A DNA stretch of 64,000 nt from Knufia peltigerae (GCA_030247855.1 JAPDRN010000030.1:234830-298829); one strand, 5' to 3'; positions 11,609-22,826 are shown, counted from the first letter of the stretch. The notes: generated by a model not told the origin, from the sequence alone. Program-made: numbers and translations.

Positions 11609-12772
11609 ATGTTCAAAATGAGCCTGGGAGACCGGTATTATCGAAACGACGAAAAGCCTTCACGACGGTCGGATGCTCATCAAGAATTGAACGACTGCTT
11701 GACACGCATCAATGCCTACAATCCGCCTGTGCAGACTTGCTCAACCGGATGGTCCTTTTCGGGACTCTACCGTGGCCCGACATCCGTCGCATACCTCTTT
11801 TTGCGATTGTCCCAGTCCTATCCCGATCTTACCTTCAAGGGGCAATCTCTCCTGGACTGGGCAGAAGCATATCTAGCACTAGGGACGTCTCGTTCAAATT
11901 CGAAAAATGTCGATTCAAGCCATTGCGGCACTGCAAATGAGACTCTTGCTCAACTGGCCATTCGAGCCGTGATCGACCAAGACCCATCTCTCGTGCAACA
12001 GTTGTGCTCATTTCAATCACTGATAAACGGCACAGAGGGTGGTTCAGATGAATGGCTCTATGGAAGGGCAGGTTACCTGTACCTCCTCAGACTTGCGGGG
12101 AGTGGGTTTGACAAGGAATCCGGTCCCGTCGGTAAAATGGTCGACGAGACGATTCAGAAGACGGTCCAACGTATTCTGGCCAGCCGACAGCCTTGGACGT
12201 GGCATGGCAAAGCCTACATAGGTGCCGCTCACGGTTCATTCGGTATTCTATGTCAGATCGTCCTCTCGGATCCTGCAGCTGCGGACTCTGTGGAACAAAT
12301 CTTGTCACAACTACTGGAGATGCAGTATCCACGTAGTGGCAATTTCCCTTCGTCAATGGCTAGGTCGTCTGACAAACTCGTTCAGTTTTGTCACGGTGGC
12401 CCTGGTGTCGTACTATCACTGACATCGCTCCGGCCACATTTTCCCAATCTACGGCAAAGGATCGACGCGGCGATCGCGGCCGCCCAGAGAGATACTTGGA
12501 GACGTGGTGTTTTGGTCAAGGACCCTTGCTTGTGTCACGGGATAGCAGGGAATGCACTCGCTCTGGATGATGCGGATGAGTTTCGACACCTTGTCACGTA
12601 CATGTCGAGTGGTTCAATCGAAGAAGCCCAACAAGGATGGTTGAAGGAGGCGGGTCGGAGTGACGAGTTTGTAGGACTGTACACGGGTGAAGCCGGCCGA
12701 GCTTGGACTTGGGCTGTGGCAGACAAGTTTGACGAACTGGCAAGTAAATGTATCGGATTCAATGATCTCTGA
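11609..12772 (+). CDS. LanC-like protein (lanthionine cyclase fold)
   Basis: Member of the LanC/LANCL superfamily, an alpha/alpha-toroid with a zinc site; eukaryotic members bind glutathione and have been linked to removing dehydroamino acids from proteins by glutathionylation. 387 aa, intronless, ATG 11609. All expected landmarks are visible: GLYRGPTSVAYLFL near the N-terminus, LYGRAGYLYLL, WHGKAYIGAAHGSFGIL, and the zinc-ligand motifs FCHGGPGVV (Cys about 261) and CLCHGIAGNA (Cys about 309, His about 310). The zinc triad is therefore intact, so catalysis is plausible. No lanthipeptide precursor or LanB/LanM homologue is in the window. Substrate unknown. A second Met (residue 4) is an equally good start. 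Confidence 0.88.
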   Translation: MFKMSLGDRYYRNDEKPSRRSDAHQELNDCLTRINAYNPPVQTCSTGWSFSGLYRGPTSVAYLFLRLSQSYPDLTFKGQSLLDWAEAYLALGTSRSNSKNVDSSHCGTANETLAQLAIRAVIDQDPSLVQQLCSFQSLINGTEGGSDEWLYGRAGYLYLLRLAGSGFDKESGPVGKMVDETIQKTVQRILASRQPWTWHGKAYIGAAHGSFGILCQIVLSDPAAADSVEQILSQLLEMQYPRSGNFPSSMARSSDKLVQFCHGGPGVVLSLTSLRPHFPNLRQRIDAAIAAAQRDTWRRGVLVKDPCLCHGIAGNALALDDADEFRHLVTYMSSGSIEEAQQGWLKEAGRSDEFVGLYTGEAGRAWTWAVADKFDELASKCIGFNDL

Positions 12773-13101
12773 TGGAGAGGACAGATGAGGACTACAAGTT
12801 GTTCCAGTGGTATCATGTGTAACACTGTTGTACGGCAACAGCCTCGTCGGGTCAACACGACAAGGCTGTGTGGCCTTTTGTCAATTTCAGCCTTGTTGAC
12901 TTGACTGCCTCGGGAATTTTTCCGCTTCATCGCCGACCGTCGACGCTCATCTCCTTCATGTCCACACTTCTAGTTATTATTACAGTACTACCTCCCAACG
13001 TCTCCTACATACTCGCACAGTACGGATAACATACGGAGGAGAATTTCGCGTTTGCAATATTCTTGCCATCAATTGCTTTTCCTTTCCTAACAACAAAGGA
13101 T
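12773..13101. other. Intergenic region, LanC-like / MED9
   Basis: About 330 bp in tandem orientation. Nothing recognised beyond AT-rich promoter-like sequence near 12970-13100. Confidence 0.4.
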
Positions 13102-13506
13102 ATGTCGACCGATCCTCCCCAGACAACCACACACCCCGATGTCCCACCGTTCCCGTCTCCCTCGACCTTTTCCATCCTACCGGACATTTACCTCCTCCTC
13201 GCGCGGCTCAACATCCTCCAACAACAAGCTGGCACGGCCTCGACGGCATCCACACCGCCACTCGACCTCAAGGACCTGCCTGCTCAAGTTTACCCGATCA
13301 AGCAGCGTATAGCCAAGGCCAAAGCGTCCGTGCAGGCGCTGCCGGACGTCGAGAGGACTGTGGAAGAGCAGGAGCGTGAGATCCGTGAGCTGGAGAGGAC
13401 AGCTACGTTGCTCAAGAGGAGGATTGGAAAATTGGGAAGAATCGCGGCGGGGAAACACGACGAAAACGAGCTACGAGACGTGGTTATGAAAGGAGTCGAA
13501 GATTGA
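13102..13506 (+). CDS. MED9: Probable Mediator subunit 9 (Med9/Cse2)
   Basis: Small 134-aa protein, intronless. After a Pro/Ser/Thr-rich leader it has FSILPDIYLLLARL, the hydrophobic helix typical of the Med9 family, a DLKDLPAQVYPIKQRIAKAK segment, and a charged coiled coil beginning VERTVEEQEREIRELER. Med9 sits in the middle module of the RNA polymerase II Mediator. Upstream in-frame sequence has no ATG, so ATG 13102 is the start. The assignment rests on the order of motifs and the size; low-complexity coiled coils can mislead, so confidence is moderate. Confidence 0.6.
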   Translation: MSTDPPQTTTHPDVPPFPSPSTFSILPDIYLLLARLNILQQQAGTASTASTPPLDLKDLPAQVYPIKQRIAKAKASVQALPDVERTVEEQEREIRELERTATLLKRRIGKLGRIAAGKHDENELRDVVMKGVED

Positions 13507-13812
13507 AGAATCACAAATGACACGGCACAACAAAAGCAATAAGAATCTCACAGGAACATTCAAGATGCGGAATTGAGTTGGTATTGCATTGCACAATCAC
13601 AGTATGACACGACACGACAAGGCCATGGCACTTTTCACCCGCAAAATCTACATGCCCACTCACGGGCTTGGGGGTATCGTTGAAGATACGCTGCTTTTTT
13701 GGTTCAGCCCACCCAGAAATCCTAGCCGTTGAAAGAATTTTTCCGCTCACATCCCCGAAACGCCGCAATCCCATGGTATGGCCTGTTTAGCCTTTTTACC
13801 TGGGAAACCAGT
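13507..13812. other. Convergent 3' region, MED9 / SHM2
   Basis: 306 bp between two convergent genes. An open frame on the minus strand here (to 13774) shows no family features and probably is the SHM2 3' UTR. Confidence 0.4.
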
Positions 13813-15451
13813 CTACACGGGGAGAGGGAAAGTTGAAGCCCAGTCCGCAATCTCGTGTCTGAGCTTCTGAATCTCAGGCACAGTGTCACTGGCAACTGCA
13901 GCCTTGAAGTCCTTCAGCTTGTTGGCTTCCTTGGGCAAACCACCCTGGACCTGCTTGCATAGCTTGATGCTCTGGTCGATATACTGAGCAACACGCTTGA
14001 AGTCTTCCTCACCAAACCCTCGAGAAGTCATTGCTGGTGTACCAATACGGATACCGCAGGGAGTCAGGGCCGACTTGTCACCTGGAATACTGTTTTTGTT
14101 GCAGGCAATGTTGATCTGCTCCAGAACAGCCTCAACTCGCGCACCGTCAAGGCTTTGAGGACGGAGATCAAGCAGGACCATATGCGAGTCAGTGCCATCT
14201 GCTACAAGCTTGTAGCCGAGAGCCTTGAACTCGTTCTCCAGAGCCTTTGCGTTCTTGACTACTTGTTCTTGGTACGCGCGGAACTCGGGGGTGGCAGCTT
14301 GTTTGAGGGCAACGGCAAGAGCAGTGATGGTGTGGTTGTGGGGACCGCCTTGATGACCAGGGAAGACGGAGAAGTTGATGGGTCCTTCGAGGTCGTAAAG
14401 GACCTGCTTGCCAGTCTTGGGGTCGGTGCTGCGCACTCCCTTGCGGAAAAAGATCATGGCTCCACGAGGTCCACGCAGGGACTTGTGGGTAGTGGTCGTG
14501 ACAACGTCAGCATACTCGAAAGGCGAAGGAATGACTCCTGCGGCAATGAGACCGGAGATATGAGCCATGTCCACGATCAGGTATGCTCCGACCTTGTCGG
14601 CGATCTGGCGCATTCGGGCATAGTCAATCAGTCTGCAGTAAGCAGAGGTTCCGGCAACGAGGCACTTGGGTCTATACAACTGAGCGTTCTCTTCCAGTCG
14701 GTCATAGTCAATGATGCCGGTTTCGAGGTTGACTCGGTATGGGAAGGTCTCGAAGTAGGTCGACACGGCTGAGATCCTACACGAATGTCAATGCTCCTTT
14801 TCTTCCCACATTCGCTCTGTGTTGTTTGCTTACTTCTTCTGCGGTGTCTGGTATCCGTGACTCAAATGTCCACCGTGAGGCAAGTCCAAACCCATCAGTC
14901 TGTCGTGGGGGCGCATGATGGCCTGGTAAACCTGCAGGTTCGCCGGGCTGCCACTAAGTGGTTGCACGTTGACTCCCCATTTCTCAGGGTCGAGGTGGAA
15001 GGCCTTCAAAGCTCTCGCCTGGCATGTGAGTTCAACCGCGTCAATGTGTTGGTTTCCTCCGTAGTATCTTGCTCCGGGGTATCCTTCAGAGTACTTGTTG
15101 GACATGGGCGATCCGAGGGCATCGAAGACGGCGCGGGAGGTGACGTTTTCGGAGGCAATGAGGATGATGGACTCTCGTTGACGTTTGATTTCTTTTTTCT
15201 GCAGTTTGGAAGAGAGCGAGTGTTAGGCTTCCTGCATCGTGTGCCATAGTACATGACGGGGACCAACGTACCATGATCTCGGCGATTTCAGGATCAGACT
15301 CGACCAAGGACTTTTCGAGCATCTGCAATATTTTGATGTAACTTGTGAGTAGGCTGCATGCCCATTTTGTGTGGGGTAATCAAGACGACTTATCACTCAC
15401 CTCCTTGTGAGCCTCTGAGAGGGCGTAGCTGGGGTTGGTGGTTGAACCCAT
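13813..15451 (-). CDS. SHM2: Serine hydroxymethyltransferase, cytosolic type
   Basis: PLP enzyme converting serine and tetrahydrofolate to glycine and 5,10-methylene-THF. Four exons fit exactly: 15401-15451, 15272-15322, 14834-15198 and 13813-14776, giving 476 aa. Introns have GTGAGT, GTACGT and GTAAGC donors. The start MGSTTNPSYALSEAHKEML lacks a mitochondrial presequence, so I call the cytosolic form. Landmarks: ESIILIASENVTSRAV, NKYSEGYPGARYYGGNQ, DLPHGGHLSHG, DMAHISGLIAAG and TTTTHKSLRGPRGAMIF, whose lysine forms the PLP Schiff base. No anomalies. Identity certain; the first two exons of 17 codons each are easy to miss. Confidence 0.97.
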
Positions 15452-16034
15452 CTTCGATGCTGCTGTTGCAGAGGGTAGGGATGAACAGTTTGCGAGCGGT
15501 GTGAGGTGGGAAGGTAAGGAGGGAAAGGACAATGATGCACAACAACTGGGAGGCTTATGGCTGGCTCGTAAGAAAGTGAAAAAAGTCTTTTCGAGGTGCA
15601 CAGTACAAAAACGAAAACAGTCACGCAAGGGTAAATACGGCGGGCTTCGAAAGTCTACGGTCAGAGAGGGATGGTGGATCTGTGACATGAGGGAAAATGA
15701 ATATTTTCTTCGTGGTCTTTTTTCCCCCGCGCGCACCCGTAGCTAAGATTCATCATAGAGGCGCTAAGAGAGGCACTAGTGGGTTAAAAAATGGACTAAC
15801 TCGAAGGTCTTTAAAGGCAAACGAACATTGAGTACGGTAGAGCATATGATCCGGTTTATGCACTCTATCCAACGTTAAACGCTTCCAGTAGAGTTCCTAG
15901 ATACTATAGGCACGCTCAACTTTCTGCCATGACCCTGATGATAACGCTCCGAGTAAGGTCGGTAGGTAGGTAGGTAGAAATAATGGTACTCCATACTATC
16001 CGCACACTTGCCGTTTTTCTTTGTGCGAAATCAT
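15452..16034. other. Intergenic region, SHM2 promoter side
   Basis: 583 bp containing the SHM2 promoter and 5' UTR and the RPA34 3' UTR. A short GGTA tandem run lies at about 15959-15977. No gene seen. Confidence 0.45.
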
Positions 16035-17117
16035 TCATAAGACATCAGCATCCACCAATTTGTGCTTCTTTTTCTTCTTCTTTTCGGGGTTTGTTCCATT
16101 CTCTCCGTCCATCGATCTTTGAGACTCGTTCTTGGATGATTTCTTGGACTTTTTCTTCGGCGTAGGTTCTGGTATCTCGTCGGGGACCTGGAAAGTGTTG
16201 GTCATCTCGACGTCCTCATCCGCTGACTCTTGGCGTGTTGCTGAGGATCCGTAGGGGAAATATCGCATCTTTAACCCTTGAGGTTGTTGTCGAATCGCTT
16301 TTGGTTTTCCGGTTTCTGTGGCGGTGAATACCAGTGGCGTACCAGGGGCCTGGTCTTTTGTTGCGGTCTCTCCGTTTGTGGATGCTTTGGATTTTTGGTT
16401 GCTTGTGTCGATGGCATGGTCACCCATTTCCCTGAGCTGGAAATTCCTCTCAATGATCGCAGCACGCTTGTACGTCGACTTCGTTCCGTGGGGCATCAGG
16501 AGAGTTTCGTAGCCGTGAGCGGATGGCATGGAGTGCAGGTTGTAACTGACACCGTCCTTGCTGAGAATACTTTCGCCCCTCATGACGGCTTGCATGTCGA
16601 AGCTCTTGACGGATTCGATGGATACAAAGTCTGGAACTGAAATGTGCCAGACCTGCTTGCCGTCCAGGTTGTCGAGAAGGCCAGTTACCTCTGATGTGTA
16701 GTCGGACGCCGACAGGGTCAGAGCCTCGTAGCCAGTGGGTGGCTTGTAGGCCTTGGGCGCTATTCTGACGTTCGAGGATGTTGCAGTCTTTCTGGCCTTC
16801 TTCACTGGAGTTTCAGGGATAGTGTCGGAAGATCGTTTCTTGCTTCTTGATGATGATGAGGAGCTGTTGCTGGTTGACTCGGCGTCGGAACCGTCTTCTT
16901 CAGCACTTGATTGCGACGAGGATGACTCTTCGGTGTCTTCATCATCGTCGTCATTCGATGTAGTTGTCGTCGAGTGCGAAGCTAGATTTGGTTGTGAAGC
17001 TGTTTTCGTTTTCTTTTTTGGTTGTGGTTGGGGTGTTTCTTGTTCCTCTTCGTCGCTTGAATCATGGACAATTTCTTGGCTGAGATTGCTTTGCCTTGCG
17101 GCTTCTTTTTTTGCCAT
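16035..17117 (-). CDS. RPA34: RNA polymerase I subunit A34.5 (Rpa34)
   Basis: 360-aa protein, intronless, ATG 17117. It has a very acidic, Ser/Asp-rich N-terminal third (about residues 18-95), then a conserved core from about residue 115: AYKPPTGYEALTLS, GKQVWHISVPDFVSIESVK, GESILSKDGVSYNL and ETLLMPHG, which match the dimerisation domain of the A34.5 family that pairs with A49. The C-terminus is Lys-rich, as in yeast Rpa34. It acts in the nucleolus in Pol I elongation. It shares a 273-bp bidirectional promoter with GRC3, another ribosome-biogenesis gene. I am fairly sure; the low-complexity ends carry no information. Confidence 0.78.
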   Translation of the reverse strand: MAKKEAARQSNLSQEIVHDSSDEEEQETPQPQPKKKTKTASQPNLASHSTTTTSNDDDDEDTEESSSSQSSAEEDGSDAESTSNSSSSSSRSKKRSSDTIPETPVKKARKTATSSNVRIAPKAYKPPTGYEALTLSASDYTSEVTGLLDNLDGKQVWHISVPDFVSIESVKSFDMQAVMRGESILSKDGVSYNLHSMPSAHGYETLLMPHGTKSTYKRAAIIERNFQLREMGDHAIDTSNQKSKASTNGETATKDQAPGTPLVFTATETGKPKAIRQQPQGLKMRYFPYGSSATRQESADEDVEMTNTFQVPDEIPEPTPKKKSKKSSKNESQRSMDGENGTNPEKKKKKKHKLVDADVL

Positions 17118-17390
17118 GGTTCTGAACGCTGGTCAATATGACCTTCAAGTTTTGGGAAAGCCTCAGAGTCGTTGGATATTGATCAAGGATGGTGGTGAGT
17201 CACGAACAATGGCCATCTAGGTAGGGAATCTCACAGACAAATTTTTGGAGATTCACAGTCGCGAACAAAAATCTTTTCGGGTCTTGCCGTACGCTAAAGT
17301 TTTTAGTGTATCTAGTTACTAAGTAATGAACATTTGCACGCTCTTTTGCACTGGGTGACTTTTGGTTCTCAGTGAGCAAAGATATATTGT
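17118..17390. promoter_or_regulatory. Bidirectional promoter, RPA34 / GRC3
   Basis: Only 273 bp separate two divergent ribosome-biogenesis genes. No specific box could be assigned by eye. Confidence 0.4.
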
Positions 17391-19365
17391 ATGCCTGCGA
17401 GTAAGTCAACAAAACCACAAACGGGGAGATTTTGAACGGCTAACATGTCCAAGATGGTGAGCGTTTGAGCGCAGTTGCGAGGCAACGCCGTCTGCGTGAG
17501 GCGCGCTCTGCTTCGTCCACTCCTCGAGCATCAACCCCTGACGCAACAAGCCAACAGGTTCAACCTGAATCGGTGACAATTGAGCAGAAACCTCAAGCAG
17601 TTGGTGATGGAGAAGCAGACGAGCAGCCACTCGCCGTATCTAACCAGTTCTCAACCTTGGTTGAAGCCTCCACAGTCCATTTCAGCTCTTCTCGAGAAAT
17701 TGAAAATATAAATGAAAGGTCTGTTAAAGTGAGATTGTCTCGAGGTCAGGTATGTAAATTTGCCGTGTTCTATGACTAGACTGACAAGTACAGAAATGTG
17801 CTATCCTGGGTACTTGCTGTTTATGGGTCAAAGAAGGCGTGGTATCTGTGTATGGAGCCATTCTGCAGGCTTCTACTGCTACTTTCCGAATATATTCACC
17901 TGCAAATTATGCACTGCCGACAATTGAGGCGTTGACATCCAATGCCGAGTTCGAACTTGACTCCCTTGGTGGTGGGGTCCAAAATCTGCCATACAGAGGA
18001 GTGAGAGATGTCTGGCCATCGACAGGAGCTGGCAACCTGAAATTGTCGTTTCATATTTTGGGACACTCCATCGAACAGGATGCGAAGGCACTACGAAGAC
18101 CAAAGGAGCTCAATACCGATGCCTGGAAGACTGTGCTGTCACAGTTTCCGAGTCCAGCCTCGACTACATCCCGGTCATCCTCGAGCCCAAGGATTGTGGT
18201 ATGTGGTAGACGATCATCCGGTGTATCAACGTTAGTCAGACATCTATCGAATCGGCTCTTGACACAACAGGGCTCCAAGGGTCTTGTGTCTCTAGTCGAT
18301 CTGGACAGTTCAATGCCAGAGTTTACACCACCGGGGACTATCAGCATGCTTCATATCCAGGAACCAGTCCTCGGTCCGCCATTCACACATCTTGTGCTTT
18401 CCAAACACAAACATGTGCGAGTTTTCAGGATGCATTTTCTCGGCGAAATTGACCCTACTGACCTATCAGACTGGCACCTCGAACGAGTGAACGATCTCCT
18501 CGCTCTCGAACGAAGAATTCGCGCCCAGAAAGACAATATGCCGGTCATTATCGTAGTCCCGAAGTGGCTCGAGAACATTGAACAGCAAACTGCTAGTCTC
18601 ATATGGAAGATGATGCAACCGACAGACATTGTCTGCATGGATACACGACAGAGCTCACCGCATCTACAACCTTGGAAGACATTGGCCGAGACTGATGGCT
18701 GTCGAATCCATCAGATCCCAGCACAAACTTTTGACAGGATACCTCCTCTTCGTGAGCATGAACTCTATATGCAGTCCTACTTTCACATGTCAGAGTCTTC
18801 AAGCAACCAGTCATACTGGGTGGACACTCCCGTTCTGGCTCTAGACCCTGTCAATCTGAACTATGGTAAGAAAATTCCGGATATCGGCGGCGTCTTGCTG
18901 TTGGGAGGGAATGTTGCCCTCGAAGACACACGTGATGCGCTCGAAGAGGGCATTGCTGCAATTTTGCTGGTCAGGCAGCAGCACATTGAGGAAGACCCGG
19001 CTTCACTTGACAAGGGTTTCGATATTGGGATGGATGGTAGAGAATCAACAGAAGACAATGGATGGCGGGTCAGCCGCACAGAGGAGCAAGTCCCTCGATT
19101 GCTGCAAAGTCATCGTTCACATGATGCTTTTCCGTATTCTGAGAAGCAGTCGTACTGCATTGGGTTAGGAATGGTAACAGGGTTGAACGTTGTGAAACGT
19201 CAAATAAGCCTTGTCACTCCTCTTCCGTCCCAGGCACTTCTGAAGAGGCCAAAAGGATGTCAACTGGCACTTGTTGTTCAGAGAGCGACTTCGGATGCGA
19301 GATTCACATCGCACTGGGCTCGAAGAGAAATGAGAAGTACGAGAGGCCGAAGTCAAGATCCGTAA
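17391..19365 (+). CDS. GRC3: Polynucleotide 5'-hydroxyl kinase Grc3 (NOL9), altered P-loop
   Basis: Nucleolar kinase that works with endonuclease Las1 in ITS2 removal during pre-rRNA processing. Three exons: 17391-17400, 17454-17749 and 17794-19365, 625 aa. The 10-nt first exon is supported by a GTAAGT donor, a CTAAC branch site and correct phase, and yields MPANGERLSAVARQRRLREAR, the usual fungal start. The central Clp1/Grc3 P-loop domain is recognisable: IVVCGRRSSGVSTLVRHL, LVSLVDLDSSMPEFTPPG, LPYRGVRDVWPSTG. The Walker A lysine is replaced by Val (codon 18223-18225, residue about 246) and the usual DPGQPEF Walker B block reads DSSMPEF. The final ~15 residues are uncertain: another frame at 19257-19442 gives a Lys/Arg-rich tail that resembles some Grc3 C-termini. 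Confidence 0.88.
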
Positions 19366-20316
19366 AGGACGGTGTGAAGTTGCGACGACGGATGACTCTC
19401 CTTGCGAAATTAGGCGTTATGAGTGGCGTGATTGGCAAATAAGCATCCCTGTCTTTATGCAGAGTCGTGCGGCCTCACACGGAAAAGGACGGCGAAATAG
19501 CTGCAAGATCCTTGTCAAGAAGAAGTCGAGGTGAAAGGAATGGCCATCAAACGCTCCGTAGTGTACAGTAGTTCTGCATAAACGAGGAGTTGTCATCGAT
19601 CTCGACCTGATTGGACACGGCGGAAGGCGATGGCTTGATGGGCTTGGAGTGGCGGTCTGCGATCCCAACGGTCGGATGGCTGATCGAGAGAGATCTACGG
19701 AGTCTGGGTGGCCTGGAGAAATAAAATCTGTAGGTGAAAACTCCCGAGAGCCTAGAAGGAACAGAGCCCCGGAAAGCCGCCTGGTGTCATCACTGCCACT
19801 CTCCGTATTCCCAATGCAGTCACTCGCCATTGCCGCTCCCTTTGTAATAAGGAGACTTACCACTGACCGACGACGAGGTCGCCGACACTTCCTCCTTCTC
19901 CTTCATCTTCCCACAGGCCTCACTTTCCTCTCACCTGTATTTTACTCTTTTGTCCCTTCCAACACTCGGACGCATCTCCCATCGGCGCACTGTCGCATTT
20001 ATTGGTACCCACCGCCCTCGGATAGGACCGCGTCTATTCCATTCTTCAAAGCCAGATTCAACCCTTGATTCCACCTTAGGTCACACGAGTCCCAACATTA
20101 CCTTCTCTGCTCCCTTCTCGACACACGCTTCACCAGCGCACCTGACGACAAGGTTTGTACCTGGCCTGGAAAAGCTGCGTCCTTTCCTGAATCTTTGTGG
20201 GTGGAAGGAGCACTCATGGCAAGCCCCGATTCAAACAGCTGCGTTTGCCTGAGAATCATGGACAACCACGCCTATAAGCTATGAGAGAAGGCTTATAACG
20301 AGATTGGGAAACAAAC
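19366..20316. other. Intergenic region, GRC3 / LST7
   Basis: About 950 bp in tandem orientation, including a CT-rich stretch near 19880-19960 typical of fungal promoters. No coding region recognised. Confidence 0.45.
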
Positions 20317-21986
20317 ATGGATTTCACAGTAAGTCCACACCTATATACCTTGGGAACTGCTTTGGCATGATTGCGCAACCGGCCTGGCGCATGACATCTT
20401 CACATGCGTCCAGGATGCGCATGCCATTTTTATCGCAACGGATGTTGACAACTTCTCTCTAGCTCGCACTTACGCACTTCTGCGAAGCGCATGGCCCTAA
20501 ATCAGTCCTCTGTACACAAGTCCTCCCGGTGCAATGTTCCTTGTGTCTTCCACCGTCGCCATCACTACGGGCCTGCTCCTCCTCCGAATCCCTTACGACA
20601 CAAGTCCACGAGACCCCCTTTGAATCTACTCAAAATGGCCACCCATCGCCAAACCTCCGAAAGACTGACACCAACTTGACCTTACCAACCGACTTCTCCG
20701 GCGCTTCTACTAGCGTCGATTCTGAGACCGAGCCGGACAGTCCCACGATCGAAAAACATCCATTGTTCCGACAAAAGCGGGAAAGTAGCCTTCAGTGGCC
20801 ATATGGAAGAGCCGAAGGCGACACCTGTGCCAGCTGTAGCTTCAGCGTGCCCAAGGCCGTGGCGGAGAAACTCCCAGTGGGCGCACCAGGTAGCAAGATA
20901 CCAAATGGGAAGAAGGCTACCACAGCGCCAGTTCTGCGCTCGAGAGAATTTGTCTGTCTACGGAGAAGACGAAGTAACGACCATCACGACTCTAAACCCT
21001 CATCGTACAGTTCTTCCTTTGCCTCCTCGCAGTCTCCGGCGCGATCTATTCCTCACTCGCATTCCGACGACTGCCATGACCATACACTAACCTACTTGAC
21101 TGCGAAATCTCCCGACGATCGCGAAAGCTATGCGCAGTTGCGCGCATCAGTTATTCGGACTCTATCTTGCGAGCTGCTCCCACGCGGCATGTCGGATGGA
21201 CCTTTCTGCTTTGGCGACTCGAATACGGGCTACACCATTGCTTATGTGTTCCGACTGACAGATCCGAGGGCGCGTGGACGACGACGGGCATATGCCTTTG
21301 TTGCTCTCGCAGGGAAAGATGCCAGCCGTGCATTCCAAGCATGTCCAATGCTTTGGGAGGCGTTTGCTAGCATGGCAAAAGGAATTGAAGCCGCAGCGCA
21401 AAGACATCAAGAAGAGCAACGACGGAAAGTAGAGGAACAAGCACAACTTGCCGACTCCAAATCTTCAAGAAATTATACACCTGTGTCGTCGTTTCTGACG
21501 TCGCGTACGGTCGATCCTGATGGACACCCGCGGCGTGCAGGACAAGCTTCGCCACGCAGCTTAGCGGAGATAGTCGGCGATGAGAATATCTTTGCCTATC
21601 TACATCAATACTTTGTTGCGATCCTTCGATGTCTTGGGGACCAATTCGGAGGACTTCCACTGGCGGAAACACCTTCGGTTTATCAGTCCGTCAGTGATGA
21701 GTCGCCGCGATTCTCAAAGACTTCTGCAATGCCAACCCGAGTTCCACCAGTATCGTTCGCGCATCTTGAAAGTCTACGCGACGAGGACGCGACTCCAACG
21801 CCTCATTCCCCAAAATATCTTGAGACCCAATCCTGGCAAACCAAGCAGGATGTAACAACAAAGAGTTCGACGGATCAAGATGATCTTCAAGTCTCAAAGA
21901 CGCGCGCCACCAAAGCTTTCAAACTCAACCCGTTGTGCGCGCCATTGGTGGTCAGCGAGACTGCAAAGCGACAGGTCGTGGTCTAA
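20317..21986 (+). CDS. LST7: Folliculin homologue Lst7
   Basis: Folliculin-family protein; with Lst4 it is a GAP for the Rag-type GTPase Gtr2 in amino-acid signalling to TORC1 at the vacuole. A tiny first exon (20317-20328, MDFT) is joined by a 134-nt intron to 20463, giving LALTHFCEAHGPKSVLCTQV, the diagnostic folliculin N-terminus, soon followed by the paired-cysteine stretches CSLC and CASC. The longin domain continues at about residue 210-290 with LLPRGMSDGPFCFGDSNTGY and FVALAGKDASRAF. Product 511 aa. The C-terminal DENN half of animal folliculin is not evident, as in yeast Lst7; the tail is Ser/Thr-rich. Identification is strong because the splice restores the conserved N-terminus exactly. 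Confidence 0.9.
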
Positions 21987-22786
21987 CCGATCAAATAATA
22001 AACACCAACATCACACGCATGTACATATCACGGCGGTGACCCATGCCTTTTCTCTTTGAGGTAGGGTGGGCAACCTCACATTTTAATGACGGGACGACCT
22101 TGATATCAATTTCATACAAAGACCGTGAAAGGGGGTGGAAGGAGGGGCGTGAAGAGGCGTTATGGCATGCAATGGGGATTGGGAACATTGCAGCGTCATC
22201 AATCGATTACAGTCCATTGCCATGCTTGTGTGGCAAAAGTGATACCACGATACATCGAGGGAGTTTGCTTTGCGTCTTGTTGAGCATTTAGACCCGACCG
22301 AGGGAAGAACAATGTTTTCACACCTTGTGCCTTTTGGGTGGAAGGGTGGATGAACACCTCTAGGTCGATATTTTGTTTCAATTACGGAGTACTAGTACTT
22401 GGCTACCAGGTATACTTGAAGTACTGGCCTTGCCAGCAAGCTGACAAAGGTAGTTCTTATATACCTAGGTAGTTGGTGAAGTAGCAATGATGAATGAATA
22501 GAAGTGGTTGTCTTGATATGATCTTGAAAAGAAATGTATTCTCTAGGTAGTCTAGTGAATCGGATTGAAAAGAGAGAATCTTCCATACTCCGTATTACCA
22601 CCCAAAAGGGGTAGATATTTTGACTCCCATACCATAACGAAACCCATATTCCTGACGTTTATTGTTGTCTCCTGTGACGCTCCTTCAACAGGATTTACCA
22701 TTTTGTGAGATGGAAACCCGACATCAACACTTCTTGAAACACAGCAGCCCAGCGACCCATCCCATCGTCTTTCTCATCCATCATCG

Positions 22787-22826
22787 TCATCATCGTCGTC
22801 GTCGTTGTTGTTGTTGTTGTTGTTGT
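22787..22826. repeat. CAT/CGT/TTG trinucleotide microsatellite
   Basis: Uninterrupted triplet tract passing from TCA/TCG to GTT units. Non-coding as far as I can tell. Confidence 0.8.

Noticed and set aside
13511..13774. 87-codon minus-strand frame beginning MGLRRFGDVSG
   Set aside because: Lies directly behind the SHM2 stop codon on the same strand, so it is most simply 3' UTR.
19257..19442. Alternative Grc3 C-terminus in another frame (VKLRRRMTLLAKLG)
   Set aside because: It needs a frameshift or an unsupported intron; kept as a note in the GRC3 entry only.
20491..20679. Alternative plus-strand frame starting MALNQSSVHKSS within the LST7 second exon
   Set aside because: The overlapping frame carries the conserved folliculin sequence after splicing of the MDFT exon; this one has no family features.
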